The notes beneath the pieces are model-generated. The model made no database searches, had not been told where the DNA came from, and saw nothing but the letters and a program-made list of their open reading frames with translations. The position numbers and the translations under genes were made by a program. From IMG/VR virus record IMGVR_UViG_3300046810_000466, positions 21,169 through 85,168 of that record: a DNA stretch of 64,000 nucleotides. One strand, given 5' to 3'. Shown in pieces: positions 53,790 through 61,735 of the stretch. Position 1 is the stretch's first letter; each line of letters begins with the position of its first letter. This stretch comes from a virus.

Positions 53790-54117
53790 ATGAAAGAACC
53801 GATGACTTCTTCTTCACAGGGCTAGCTATAGACTAGCCCACAGCTTCCATACACCGGATCTTTCATGCTCATTCGCTTAACGTCCGATGATCCCATCCTG
53901 TCGTAGACTCAACCGGCACATTGAAGGGCCGTTGGAATACGAAACAAGGTGGCGAGACTCGGACAAGGCGCCACACAGGCTAGCCTAATAAACGCGTAAA
54001 GACGCGAGTGGGAGGGTTGGCGAAATCGCTCAAGGACGCTGGCTTTCAAAGCCCTTAACTCTGAGCCAGCGTCCCTTAGGGACAGTTCGGGACTGTGGGG
54101 TCTGGAGACGCCCACTG
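53790..54117 (-). ncRNA. Candidate structured non-coding RNA downstream of phuZ
   Basis: About 330 bases with at least six stems. ATGAAAGA (53790) pairs with TCTTTCAT (53859), enclosing GGGCTAG/CTAGCCC (53819, 53833). GTGGCG/CGCCAC are at 53949/53969, CGCGT/ACGCG at 53993/54002, GGACGCTGGCT/AGCCAGCGTCC at 54034/54064, ACAGT/ACTGT at 54082/54092, and GTGGG/CCCAC at 54095/54111. A terminator with U tract on the minus strand follows at 53743-53789, so the minus strand is the likelier transcript, either as phuZ 3' UTR or a processed RNA. No coding potential was seen over most of it. The plus strand has some class II tRNA-like features but not a valid tRNA. Confidence 0.5.
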
Positions 54118-54311
54118 AATCGAGGACAGCAGTCCACCTCGAGCAGATAATGATCGTAAAGACCAATCTGCACAGGAAGGATCAAGTCGCTGGCGTCGAA
54201 GACTTCAAGGACTGGTTGAACCAGACCCTGCATTCCCGTCGCGAGCAGTGCTTCTGCTATCCGTCGCCCTAAACCACTACCACCGCACCCAATCAAGAGA
54301 ACGGTGGTCAC
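54030..54311 (-). CDS. Doubtful ORF with Rossmann-like N-terminus
   Basis: 93 codons from a GTG six bases past the phuZ stop, without a ribosome site. The first 45 residues (VLLIGCGGSGLGRRIAEALL) look like a dinucleotide-binding GxGGxG fold. From about residue 62 the frame reads through the hairpin-rich DNA and is not protein-like. It may be a decayed gene fragment or coincidence. Confidence 0.25.
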   Translation of the reverse strand: MTTVLLIGCGGSGLGRRIAEALLATGMQGLVQPVLEVFDASDLILPVQIGLYDHYLLEVDCCPRFSGRLQTPQSRTVPKGRWLRVKGFESQRP

Positions 54312-54314
54312 GTA

Positions 54315-55355
54315 TTACAGCACCAGGCCAGTGTTGTCGACCTTGTCGGTGTTCGACAGGATCGAGGTCTTCGGCGGACGCGACTCGGCAGCTTGAGTCA
54401 GATCGCTCAGGAAACCGTTCAGGCCCTTGGTGAACTGCGGCAGCAGGCCGTCGGAGATGACGTAGCTGATGACCTTGCCAGCCAGCTGTTCGCCGCCGTC
54501 CTTGATCTGCGGCAGGATACCAACGGTCTGGTACTCCGGCGCTTGCGGCAGGTCGGTGTTCACGCCTTCAGGCGCCAGCGTTGCCACCGAAATGATGTTA
54601 CCCAGCTTGGCCAGGTCGCTTTTCATTTCGGTGTTGTCGCCGTCGGCTTGGTCGTGCCAGAGGATGGTCAGCACCGCCAGCTGGGCGCCGAACGAGGTCA
54701 GGCCGTCTTTGCTGAAGTTCAACCAGTTCTGCAGATCCTTGGTGTCCAGTTCGCGGTTGCGACGCGAGTAGAGCATGCCCAGGTAGCTGATGGTCGAGAT
54801 CATCGACTGGTCAACTTTGGCACGGATCAGCGTCGGCGAGTTCTGCAGATAATGCATCACCACCGGCATGTCGCGTTTCTGGGAGATCGCTTCGTAGGTT
54901 TTCAGCGTCTTCAGGGTGTTCTCGGCTTCCAGCTTGGAAGCGGTCGAACCGACCATCAGGATGATAACGGCCACGCCGCGAGCCAGCAGTTCGGACGCCA
55001 GCAGTGGACCGATAACCGAACCGGAGCCGCCGGCGCCGGAGGACAGGATGATGTTCAGGTCGCCTGGCTTGTGCTGTTGCAGGATATCTTTGACGCGTTC
55101 GGCGATGGCGCCGCTGTTTTCGGAACGTACTTTACCGGAGCCGTCCAGGCCTTCGACCAGATAGCACTCGGCTTCACGGGAATGGGCGGACAGGTTCGAG
55201 CGGCTGGTGTCAACCAGAACCACTTCGAAGTCGGAAACCAGGTCACGGTTCACGGTGGTGTTCTTCAGACCGGCTACGATGTTGATGGCTGCACCGCCGC
55301 AGGCGTAGATGCGGGTACGACCTTTAGCAGGGGTTTGAGTAACTACTTGGTTCAT
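54315..55355 (-). CDS. phuZ: Phage tubulin/FtsZ-like cytoskeletal GTPase (PhuZ)
   Basis: 346 aa from MNQVVTQTPAKG at 55355, behind AAAAGGAT. ACGGAAINIVAGL matches the N-terminal GxGGxGxN nucleotide loop, and SSGAGGSGSVIGPLLASELL matches the tubulin/FtsZ signature GGGTGTG. Length fits phage tubulins (about 315-325) with an extended C-terminal tail. In phiKZ-like phages PhuZ forms a bipolar spindle that centres the phage nucleus and carries capsids. An AT-rich box TATAAGAATATAC (55424-55436) lies about 70 bp upstream. Confidence 0.85.
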   Translation of the reverse strand: MNQVVTQTPAKGRTRIYACGGAAINIVAGLKNTTVNRDLVSDFEVVLVDTSRSNLSAHSREAECYLVEGLDGSGKVRSENSGAIAERVKDILQQHKPGDLNIILSSGAGGSGSVIGPLLASELLARGVAVIILMVGSTASKLEAENTLKTLKTYEAISQKRDMPVVMHYLQNSPTLIRAKVDQSMISTISYLGMLYSRRNRELDTKDLQNWLNFSKDGLTSFGAQLAVLTILWHDQADGDNTEMKSDLAKLGNIISVATLAPEGVNTDLPQAPEYQTVGILPQIKDGGEQLAGKVISYVISDGLLPQFTKGLNGFLSDLTQAAESRPPKTSILSNTDKVDNTGLVL

Positions 55356-55423
55356 GACAATCCTTTTATTGATTATGAAGAAAACATCCAACAGCACTTC
55401 TGGACATTGGATAACAGCAACCC

Positions 55424-55436
55424 TATAAGAATATAC
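55424..55436 (-). promoter_or_regulatory. Possible degenerate early-type box for phuZ
   Basis: Minus strand GTATATTCTTATA, differing at two or three positions from the CTATATTACTATT box at 57018, and at the same distance from the start. Confidence 0.35.
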
Positions 55437-55474
55437 CCGGTTAGCTAGGGCGAACTAACCGGCCGAGGTGTAAC

Positions 55475-56929
55475 TTAGGAGTGCATCTGTTTACTGAGCA
55501 TCAGCGGACCGCCCAGTTCGGACAGCATTTCCACGGCGTTTACGTTTGGCACCATACGCAGGGGATGTGGCGTGATACCGCTACGCGACAACGTTTGCAG
55601 GATAGGCATCGGCACAGGACCTTCCTCGAACTCAGTTTGCATCAGGAAGTGTGTCGAATACTCCGAACGAGAATTCCGGATCACCACATCCGCCAATTCT
55701 TGATCGGAGAAGCCGGCCGCAGGATGACGGATTACGACGAGATTAGCTGCCGTCAAGAACTTTTGGATCAGCTCCGTTGCAGTGTTAATGCGATCGTCAT
55801 CTGCTGCTTCTGGCGCATGCAGGAACACGGCGCCGACGTATTGCGCACATAAGTTTTCGTAAGGATGAATCGGCGATGCATTCGGGGTAATCCCAGCCGG
55901 GAAGTCAGGGCGCGCCGAATTCAACTCCACGAAGGTGTTACGCAAGAATTCCACCGAAGTGGGACGGTAGTCAATACCTTTGGCGTCCAGCGCTTTCCGC
56001 ATATCCGATACCGGCATAGACGGTGTCCTGTATTGCGCCTCCGACATGATCACGAAGTGACGGAACTTCGTATTAGGACTGGCTGCCGCTTGCGGCAGCT
56101 GCGCCCCGCAGAGTAAGCCAACTGGTTGAACAACAACATAACGTGTTGGCACGAACTGGTTCTCGAAGCTAGGGCCGCCGCCTAATACATGGATGCCGCC
56201 GCCTTCCAGGAATTTAACCAGCTCCGTCTGCGCTGCGTCGTCCTCGACAAACAGCTGGACCACCTCAACCTTCTTTGGTCCGAATTGTTGGTTGAACCCG
56301 GGACGAACAGGAACAGCGAAACGATTCAGATCTTGGTCATACGGCCATTGCCGGCTGCGACCAGAGAAAGTCTGGAAACCATATCCAGGATGGCCATTCC
56401 GCGACAATGTCGCGTAGGTGTCGTACGGAGGCAGCATTTGGATAGCGGTCTCCACGGTAGCCAGCGCCGTGCGCAGTTGGTTGTGCACCTGAGCGAGGTC
56501 AGTTTCCGTCTTAGGTTTGTAGTTTGGCACACCGCGCAGGAACCACTTAGTCACTGCTGAAATGAATGTATCCACAGCGTGCATGCGGTGGCTTGCACTC
56601 AATGGGATCGGAATGCAAATGACCGTTTCCTTGAGGTTGCTACGCTCAAACTGCTGGATGATTGCATCCCGGCTATATGCCGAATGCGGCATAGTGGAAT
56701 CGTAAACGATCAGGTGGATGGTCTCAGGATGATGCGAGTGATCTTCGATCCAAGCCAGCTCGGCACCGTTCGATGGCGCTTCATACGCCACCACAGTGCC
56801 GCCCCGATCTGCCAGTTCGTTGATCCATGCTTTAGCTTGCGGGGAACTTTCAATAAGAAGATCGGCGAATTGTTTGCCGATAAAGATTATGTTGAGTACT
56901 TTAATTGGGCGGGTTACAGATTTATTCAT
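55475..56929 (-). CDS. Unknown 484-aa protein upstream of phuZ
   Basis: Starts MNKSVTRPIKVL at 56929, chosen over 56950 because AAAAAAGGATATC precedes it. N-terminal alpha/beta domain (KVLNIIFIGKQFADLLIES, strand-helix like a Rossmann or receiver fold, without diagnostic residues), Pro-rich middle, and a second alpha/beta half. No family recognised. The early-type promoter box 89 bp upstream suggests early expression, perhaps with phuZ. Confidence 0.75.
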   Translation of the reverse strand: MNKSVTRPIKVLNIIFIGKQFADLLIESSPQAKAWINELADRGGTVVAYEAPSNGAELAWIEDHSHHPETIHLIVYDSTMPHSAYSRDAIIQQFERSNLKETVICIPIPLSASHRMHAVDTFISAVTKWFLRGVPNYKPKTETDLAQVHNQLRTALATVETAIQMLPPYDTYATLSRNGHPGYGFQTFSGRSRQWPYDQDLNRFAVPVRPGFNQQFGPKKVEVVQLFVEDDAAQTELVKFLEGGGIHVLGGGPSFENQFVPTRYVVVQPVGLLCGAQLPQAAASPNTKFRHFVIMSEAQYRTPSMPVSDMRKALDAKGIDYRPTSVEFLRNTFVELNSARPDFPAGITPNASPIHPYENLCAQYVGAVFLHAPEAADDDRINTATELIQKFLTAANLVVIRHPAAGFSDQELADVVIRNSRSEYSTHFLMQTEFEEGPVPMPILQTLSRSGITPHPLRMVPNVNAVEMLSELGGPLMLSKQMHS

Positions 56930-57012
56930 GGTGATATCCTTTTTGTTCATTGTTAATAGTGGGAATCTCGTAGGTGGTCGAGACAGATGCTATGTGCTAT
57001 CGCTGCATCTCA

Positions 57013-57030
57013 GAATAGTAATATAGTCTC
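57013..57030 (-). promoter_or_regulatory. AT-rich early-type promoter box
   Basis: Minus strand GAGACTATATTACTATTC contains TATATTAC, identical to the phiKZ early core as I recall it, 89 bases upstream of the 484-aa start. Confidence 0.65.
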
Positions 57031-57050
57031 GTAAAAAATTAGGAGCTTTC

Positions 57051-57860
57051 ATGAACCCGATCACCAAGGCGTTGGATGAGGTGCTGTTCCGCATCCCCCG
57101 CGAGATCTTGAATGTGGTATTCATCAACCCCTACCAACAGTACCGGGATATGCCATCCGATCTCAAGGAGCGCATTAACTTCCAGGTCATGACGCCGCGT
57201 GTGTTGGTCGACTGTAATCTGGTCGGCGGGGTTGAAGTACGGATTCCTTTGGACGATGTGCCAAGCGAAACCGTGGACGGTGGTTATACAACTGTCTTCC
57301 GCATTCCCAAGAGTAAGACCAATGGCCGCTCTATCTCGGCTGCATTCGATGTCACCTACGGCAATCTGTACAACACGCAGTCCGGTTATGGTGCACATTC
57401 CTACGGTCGCACTAGCCCTGTGCTGTCGGCCACTGCGAGTGTGATGGAAGCCCAACTGCGTACGCCGTACGTTGGCAGCGCTCGTGTGGAACTGGTTGGC
57501 GAGAACGTGGTCATGATTCAGGATTCAATCATCCTGCCTCAGAACCTGTACCTGCGTTGCTCTCTGGAAAACGACAGCACTTTGTCAAACATCCGAGTAC
57601 GTAGCTATCCCGTGTTCTCCCGTCTGGTAGAGTTGGCCGTCAAATCCTACATCTACAACAACTACATCATCAAACTCGACATGGGCGAGCTGCGTGGTGG
57701 TGTGCAAGTAGGGCGCTTCAAAGAAATCGTCGATAGCTATGCCGATGCTGAAACGATGTACCAGGAACACTTGACCGAGAAATGGGCGAAGGTTGCGTTC
57801 ATGAACGATCAAGAATCCATGCACCGTTTCACTTCGATGTTGATTGGCGGTTCTCGCTAA
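57051..57860 (+). CDS. Probable virion protein, 269 aa
   Basis: Start behind TAGGAG. Beta-rich body (residues 20-190) and a helical C-terminus. No enzyme motif. It is a single plus-strand gene between an early-type promoter region and a strong terminator. The fold impression and lack of other features suggest a connector or neck-type structural protein, but this is weak inference. Confidence 0.7.
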   Translation: MNPITKALDEVLFRIPREILNVVFINPYQQYRDMPSDLKERINFQVMTPRVLVDCNLVGGVEVRIPLDDVPSETVDGGYTTVFRIPKSKTNGRSISAAFDVTYGNLYNTQSGYGAHSYGRTSPVLSATASVMEAQLRTPYVGSARVELVGENVVMIQDSIILPQNLYLRCSLENDSTLSNIRVRSYPVFSRLVELAVKSYIYNNYIIKLDMGELRGGVQVGRFKEIVDSYADAETMYQEHLTEKWAKVAFMNDQESMHRFTSMLIGGSR

Positions 57861-57884
57861 CAAAAAAAAGAAACAGCATACATC

Positions 57885-57916
57885 CCTCACCCCGCCCGTA
57901 AGGGTAGGGTGAGGGG
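57885..57916. terminator. Bidirectional terminator
   Basis: CCCTCACCC and GGGTGAGGG pair with an inner CCGTAAGGG segment; GCATAC before and CTATGTCG after resemble the constant arms. Confidence 0.8.
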
Positions 57917-57924
57917 CTATGTCG

Positions 57925-58140
57925 TTATCGCAGATGATGCAGTGGATCACGCGTGGTGGCGAAATGATCTTGCTCGAGCTTCTTTACAACTTCCACGGCT
58001 TCTGCTGATGAGCAGTGTGCCGCTTTCATGTAGTGGGTATGTGCATCAGCCATACACTTCTCGAGAAGGATCTTCTTCGTCTCCTCCAGAATCTTGGCAT
58101 GTTCGTCGGCTTTCACCTTGCCTTTGTATGGATTCGTCAT
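57925..58140 (-). CDS. Unknown 71-aa protein
   Basis: Charged helical protein MTNPYKGKVKADEHAK..., His-rich at the end (DPLHHLR). It starts five bases after the stop of the 201-aa gene, so translation is probably coupled. No family recognised. Confidence 0.7.
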   Translation of the reverse strand: MTNPYKGKVKADEHAKILEETKKILLEKCMADAHTHYMKAAHCSSAEAVEVVKKLEQDHFATTRDPLHHLR

Positions 58141-58145
58141 GGCGT

Positions 58146-58751
58146 CTACGACGGGACCGCGACTTCTTCAGCTTCTTTCTTCTGAGCTGGCTTAGGTTTG
58201 TTGCGCACCATGATTTCACGTGGCGGCAAACCATCGCCCAGCGCGACGCCGGCCTTCTTGTCGATGGCGACTTGTTCAGTCAGGTCAGCTTTGAAGGTAG
58301 GGCTGAAGACCCAATCCAGCAGACGACCTTCGCAGTCCGACAGATTAATTGGATCGTTCTTGCGGTTGAAGAAGCGCATGGCTGCCATCATGAAGCTGCG
58401 GCCAGCATGCAGGCGCGGCAAGGTGCTGTAGCGTGTGCTGCCGACTTGGAGGTAGTCGTGCTCGCGACCGAACATGACGATCAAACCGTATTGCGTGCCA
58501 CGCATCAGGATGATGTTGTTGGCATGGGCCAGCTTTGGATTCGGGTGGATCGAACGTGAGATGGCGAACTCGTTGGGATTGAGGATCACCCGCACGTTGG
58601 GATGAATGATAGCCGGCATGAAGTTTATCTCGCCATGGACAACACGTCGCTCATGATCCATGAACAAAGGGTTGTACTTGATTTGCTTTTTGGTGGCGAT
58701 AGCGGTTTCCAGGAAACCTGCGACGATTCGTTGACTGTCGATATTCTTCAT
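58146..58751 (-). CDS. Unknown 201-aa protein
   Basis: Start behind AAAGGATG. Mixed alpha/beta with a Lys/Glu-rich disordered C-terminus (PKPAQKKEAEEVAVPS). No domain recognised. It forms a pair with the 71-aa gene. Confidence 0.75.
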   Translation of the reverse strand: MKNIDSQRIVAGFLETAIATKKQIKYNPLFMDHERRVVHGEINFMPAIIHPNVRVILNPNEFAISRSIHPNPKLAHANNIILMRGTQYGLIVMFGREHDYLQVGSTRYSTLPRLHAGRSFMMAAMRFFNRKNDPINLSDCEGRLLDWVFSPTFKADLTEQVAIDKKAGVALGDGLPPREIMVRNKPKPAQKKEAEEVAVPS

Positions 58752-58782
58752 GACGCATCCTTTACAAGAAACATTGATTAAT

Positions 58783-58834
58783 TGGTTACCAAGACATGGT
58801 ATTCACTCCCATGAATATTTTTTCCTGGTAACCA
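58783..58834. terminator. Nested inverted repeat
   Basis: TGGTTACCA and TGGTAACCA (perfect 9 bp) enclose CATGG/CCATG and an AT-rich ATATTTTTT run. It lies between the 224-aa stop and the 201-aa start; a terminator or operator. Confidence 0.5.
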
Positions 58835-58847
58835 GCATTGTCGATAC

Positions 58848-59522
58848 TTAGTAGTGCTTTTCTCCGTTCTTGATGAAGTAGGTGTTGATCGAGTGGGGAT
58901 AATGTTCGTCGCCCAAAAACAAACGAAGAAGGTCTTCGCTGTTTACTGTGGTTTCGTCCTGGAACACAATGCGGCCAAAACGCTGTTCCTGGTCACCGCT
59001 CGTACGTGTGATAAAGTACCCGATCTCATCTACGTCATAAGTGATGAGTATTCCAATTGTAGCAACTGGAATCGTGCCGTCGTCGTTTAGACGTAGGCTC
59101 AGGTAGATGTGTCCGTACTTGGTGCCGATGGCTGTGATCTGCCAAAGACGAGGACCTTCCGGACTGTTGAACATCTTCCGGTACGTCTGGATTTGATTCT
59201 CGTCACGTGGACGTGGGTCGAAGTCTGTCATGTGGTCCACGTGCAACTGCTGCAGATACTTGTTCAGAAGCAGCTCTGCAAGGATGTAATCTGGCGAACG
59301 CACGAACAACGGACGCAGCATGGTGTTGTACTGGTCGATCGAGAGTTCTTCACTCAGGTTGTTCTTGTACATGGTCGTGGCGCTGACATGAAGGTTGGGC
59401 GGAGGTGGCGGAGCTTCTTTATCCGTCACAGGTTTTGGTGCAGAGACAACGGGCTGTTGTACTGGAGAGGAATGATTCTTCGCCAGCAAAAGCAACACTG
59501 TGGCAATCACAGTAGTTAACAT
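58848..59522 (-). CDS. Unknown secreted or membrane-anchored protein
   Basis: 224 aa, start behind TAAGGAG. The N-terminus MLTTVIATVLLLLAKNHSSP is a short hydrophobic signal or anchor, followed by a Pro-rich linker (35-50), then a soluble alpha/beta domain. It lacks a lipobox Cys. Envelope location is likely; role unknown. Confidence 0.75.
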   Translation of the reverse strand: MLTTVIATVLLLLAKNHSSPVQQPVVSAPKPVTDKEAPPPPPNLHVSATTMYKNNLSEELSIDQYNTMLRPLFVRSPDYILAELLLNKYLQQLHVDHMTDFDPRPRDENQIQTYRKMFNSPEGPRLWQITAIGTKYGHIYLSLRLNDDGTIPVATIGILITYDVDEIGYFITRTSGDQEQRFGRIVFQDETTVNSEDLLRLFLGDEHYPHSINTYFIKNGEKHY

Positions 59523-59534
59523 GGTAGCTCCTTA

Positions 59535-59570
59535 GCGTTATAGGTAAATCTCAGCACTTACCTATAACGC
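59535..59570. terminator. Hairpin terminator
   Basis: GCGTTATAGGTAA and TTACCTATAACGC form a perfect 13-bp stem between two minus-strand genes. Confidence 0.75.
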
Positions 59571-59588
59571 CAATAAATGGCATCTAGG

Positions 59589-59816
59589 TTATTCGTCGAG
59601 ATTAAGATCATAGCGAACAGCAAGTTTCTTCAATTCAGCTATCGCTTCGTAGATGATTTCAGGATTAGTGGAGATATTGCTTTGATCAAACCACATAGTT
59701 ACCTCGTGGATAGCATCTTCCGTTTTCACGGTCTCAAATAACTTGAGCGCAATTTTTAGCGCCTGCTTTCGTATTACAAGCAAGTCAATTTGTTGTTTTA
59801 GTTCCTTCGATGTCAC
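59589..59816 (-). CDS. Unknown 75-aa helical protein
   Basis: GTG start at 59816 chosen because GAAAGGAAA lies just upstream; the open frame to 59855 runs into a terminator hairpin. Charged helices (TSKELKQQIDLLVIRKQALK), no membrane segment. Unlike the GC-rich neighbours its codons are A/T-rich. Confidence 0.65.
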   Translation of the reverse strand: MTSKELKQQIDLLVIRKQALKIALKLFETVKTEDAIHEVTMWFDQSNISTNPEIIYEAIAELKKLAVRYDLNLDE

Positions 59817-59850
59817 AACTTTCCTTTCTATAAAAAAGGAAACGGCATAC

Positions 59851-59886
59851 AGCACATGGGACCAGGTCTCCCCAGTCCCATGTGCT
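59851..59886. terminator. Terminator of membrane-protein cassette
   Basis: AGCACATGGGAC and GTCCCATGTGCT form a perfect 12-bp stem, with CGGCATA at 59843-59849. Confidence 0.8.
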
Positions 59887-59895
59887 GCAATGGTT

Positions 59896-60024
59896 TTAGA
59901 AGTTCCCTTTCGCCCAATTAGCGATCAGGATCAGACTAACTGCGCCTAATGCCGACAGAATGACCTCTGTCGTGGATGGGAACAGGCTATGCTGCGATTG
60001 CTGCGGTGACTGGCTGGCTTTCAT
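59896..60024 (-). CDS. Small overlapping membrane protein, 42 aa
   Basis: MKASQSPQQSQHSLF then a hydrophobic span TEVILSALGAVSLILIANWA and a short basic end. ATG at 60024 has GGAGG eight bases upstream, a better site than many genes here. The first 38 bases overlap the end of the 235-aa gene in another frame. It extends the adjacent run of small membrane proteins; holin-like or accessory membrane roles are possible. Confidence 0.6.
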   Translation of the reverse strand: MKASQSPQQSQHSLFPSTTEVILSALGAVSLILIANWAKGNF

Positions 60025-60694
60025 TAACTACCTCCGCGGTTTTAACGAACAGGTTTTTAACCCAGGTGTATGCTGCCACGGCGTAGCCTTTGATTGCGCC
60101 CACTACTTTGACCACCACGTCACCGATCTTGGTGAAGATGGGGGTCGATGGCGCATCGTTGGACGTCGACGGCAGTTGATCGGCCGTGATGTCAGCAGCG
60201 CCCGATACAGACGATACAACAGCTGCGGTATTTTTAGCGCGTGCAAAATACACGCTCATACCAGCAATGACACCGACGACGATGGCGAAGCCGCTCCAGA
60301 ACTTCTTCGGATTGGCGCGACGGAACAGGTTGAAGCGCTGCCACAGCGACAGCTTTGCTGCGTTGATTTCCGCTGCAGCAGCAGCGTAACTGTCAGCCAG
60401 CGAGGCGTTCATGTTGGCGTCGATCTGTTCCAGGTTGTTCAGCATTGCACGGCCGACACCGCCGGTCGCTTCTGCGGCTGCATCGCCTGCTGGTGCTTGA
60501 CCGTCGACGTCGTTCAGCTCGACGTAGGTCATGCCGACGGCGCCCATCAGGTCAGCCAGTTCCTTTTCCAAGACTGGGCGATCTTCTGGTGCCGCGGCAC
60601 GGATCTTCTCACCCAGGGCGTTGACCTCGGCTTTAACGATTTTCATCGCGTTAGCCACTTGCTGGGCGTTGGTGTTTTTGTTGACTTTCGACAT
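59987..60694 (-). CDS. Membrane protein, 235 aa, cassette member
   Basis: From MSKVNKNTNAQQ at 60694, behind AAAGGAAA. N-terminal Ala-rich coiled region (1-115), LSLWQRFNLFRRANPKKFW amphipathic stretch, one clear membrane span (FAIVVGVIAGMSVYFA), then an Ala/Val-rich C-terminal part with a second amphipathic helix (AYTWVKNLFVKTAE). Function unknown. Confidence 0.75.
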   Translation of the reverse strand: MSKVNKNTNAQQVANAMKIVKAEVNALGEKIRAAAPEDRPVLEKELADLMGAVGMTYVELNDVDGQAPAGDAAAEATGGVGRAMLNNLEQIDANMNASLADSYAAAAAEINAAKLSLWQRFNLFRRANPKKFWSGFAIVVGVIAGMSVYFARAKNTAAVVSSVSGAADITADQLPSTSNDAPSTPIFTKIGDVVVKVVGAIKGYAVAAYTWVKNLFVKTAEVVNESQPVTAAIAA

Positions 60695-60759
60695 GATAGA
60701 TTTCCTTTGTTTGATTTGTACGATTAACTGATTGTGCTGGAAGGTGTGGGTTGGCGGGT

Positions 60760-61119
60760 TCACGATGCCACGGAAGCACCCTTAGCCGAAGGCGAGAACT
60801 TGCTGATGACCCAGATCACGACAGCGGTGGCGATCAGGTATGGCAGCATAGCGAAGAAGCCGGACACGATCGAGGTCAGCAGCCAGATGGCGACTACCAT
60901 GCCGATGACGTTCAGCATTGCATCACCCAGGTAAGCCAGCGGCGAACCAGGCGACACGATAGTCTTCTCTTTGCCTTCCATATTGACGGTGCCGCCAACG
61001 AAAGTAGCACGGTTCGAGACCATGTCGTCAGCTTGCGTAGCCGACGATTTCCAGCTGGTTGGCTGCAGGCGCAGCAGGTTAGCGATGAAGACAGCCAGAG
61101 TGTTTGCGAACTTTTTCAT
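60760..61119 (-). CDS. Small membrane protein, cassette member
   Basis: 119 aa, start behind AAAGGTAA. Basic amphipathic N-terminus (MKKFANTLAVFIANLLRLQP) and two membrane spans (about 68-105). Ends AKGASVAS. It shares with its neighbours a short N-terminal amphipathic helix followed by two or more spans. Confidence 0.75.
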   Translation of the reverse strand: MKKFANTLAVFIANLLRLQPTSWKSSATQADDMVSNRATFVGGTVNMEGKEKTIVSPGSPLAYLGDAMLNVIGMVVAIWLLTSIVSGFFAMLPYLIATAVVIWVISKFSPSAKGASVAS

Positions 61120-61137
61120 GATGTATTACCTTTCGAA

Positions 61138-61416
61138 TTATTCAACTGCGTAGAAGACGGTTTGGACACCCACCAAGATGAGGTCCGCCAGGAACATGTA
61201 AGCGATGGTGGCCGGGACGCCGATGCTGCCAGTAGCGCACAGCAAGAACGATACCCAGACCAACAAGCGCCAAGTCGCGAAACCAAGCTGACCAACCGTG
61301 ATAGGTTCGCCTTGCATGGTTTTCTTTACGACGTTAGTCAGCGGAGCAGTAAGTGCCCTGACCATAATCGTTGCAGCCAAAAACAGTTTACGGATTAATG
61401 CTATTGCCTTTTTCAT
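61138..61416 (-). CDS. Small membrane protein, cassette member
   Basis: 92 aa from MKKAIALIRKLF at 61416, behind AGAGGCTG. Basic amphipathic N-terminus, then spans around LLVWVSFLLCATGS and ATIAYMFLADLILVGV. Unknown function. Confidence 0.7.
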   Translation of the reverse strand: MKKAIALIRKLFLAATIMVRALTAPLTNVVKKTMQGEPITVGQLGFATWRLLVWVSFLLCATGSIGVPATIAYMFLADLILVGVQTVFYAVE

Positions 61417-61452
61417 TTCAGCCTCTGAGAGTGAGCTTTCGCCCACGCCCAG

Positions 61453-61725
61453 TTAGGCGTAGGCGTTAGCGGTATGTTGGAAGATGCTTGCGATGGTATC
61501 GATCACGTCGTACGTCACCATGACCCGCAGCAAACCGATGATCATCGCTGCTCCTGGGAAGAAGACGCCGAAGATGATGAGTCCGGTGTAGGTCAGGACA
61601 CGACCGATGAACCCTTTGTCGGTACTGTCGACGCGACTGTTCCGGGTATTGTGGTACAGCCGCACCGCGCCACCGATGGTGGTACGATAAACAGCAGCAC
61701 CCAGTTTTTTCAGGAAGTCGAGCAT
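61453..61725 (-). CDS. Small membrane protein, cassette member
   Basis: 90 aa from MLDFLKKLGAAVYRT at 61725, behind AAGGAGG. Hydrophobic stretch GLIIFGVFFPGAAMIIGLLR plus an amphipathic N-terminus. The next gene follows 27 bp further on. Confidence 0.75.
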   Translation of the reverse strand: MLDFLKKLGAAVYRTTIGGAVRLYHNTRNSRVDSTDKGFIGRVLTYTGLIIFGVFFPGAAMIIGLLRVMVTYDVIDTIASIFQHTANAYA

Positions 61726-61735
61726 GTCGTCCTCC

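Noticed and set aside
54008-54115. Class II tRNA-like fold on the plus strand
   Set aside because: Acceptor-like GTGGGAG/CGCCCAC, a variable-arm-like GTCCC/GGGAC and a TTCGGGA loop exist, but the anticodon loop would be over 20 bases, A58 is missing and extra bases separate the T arm from the acceptor.
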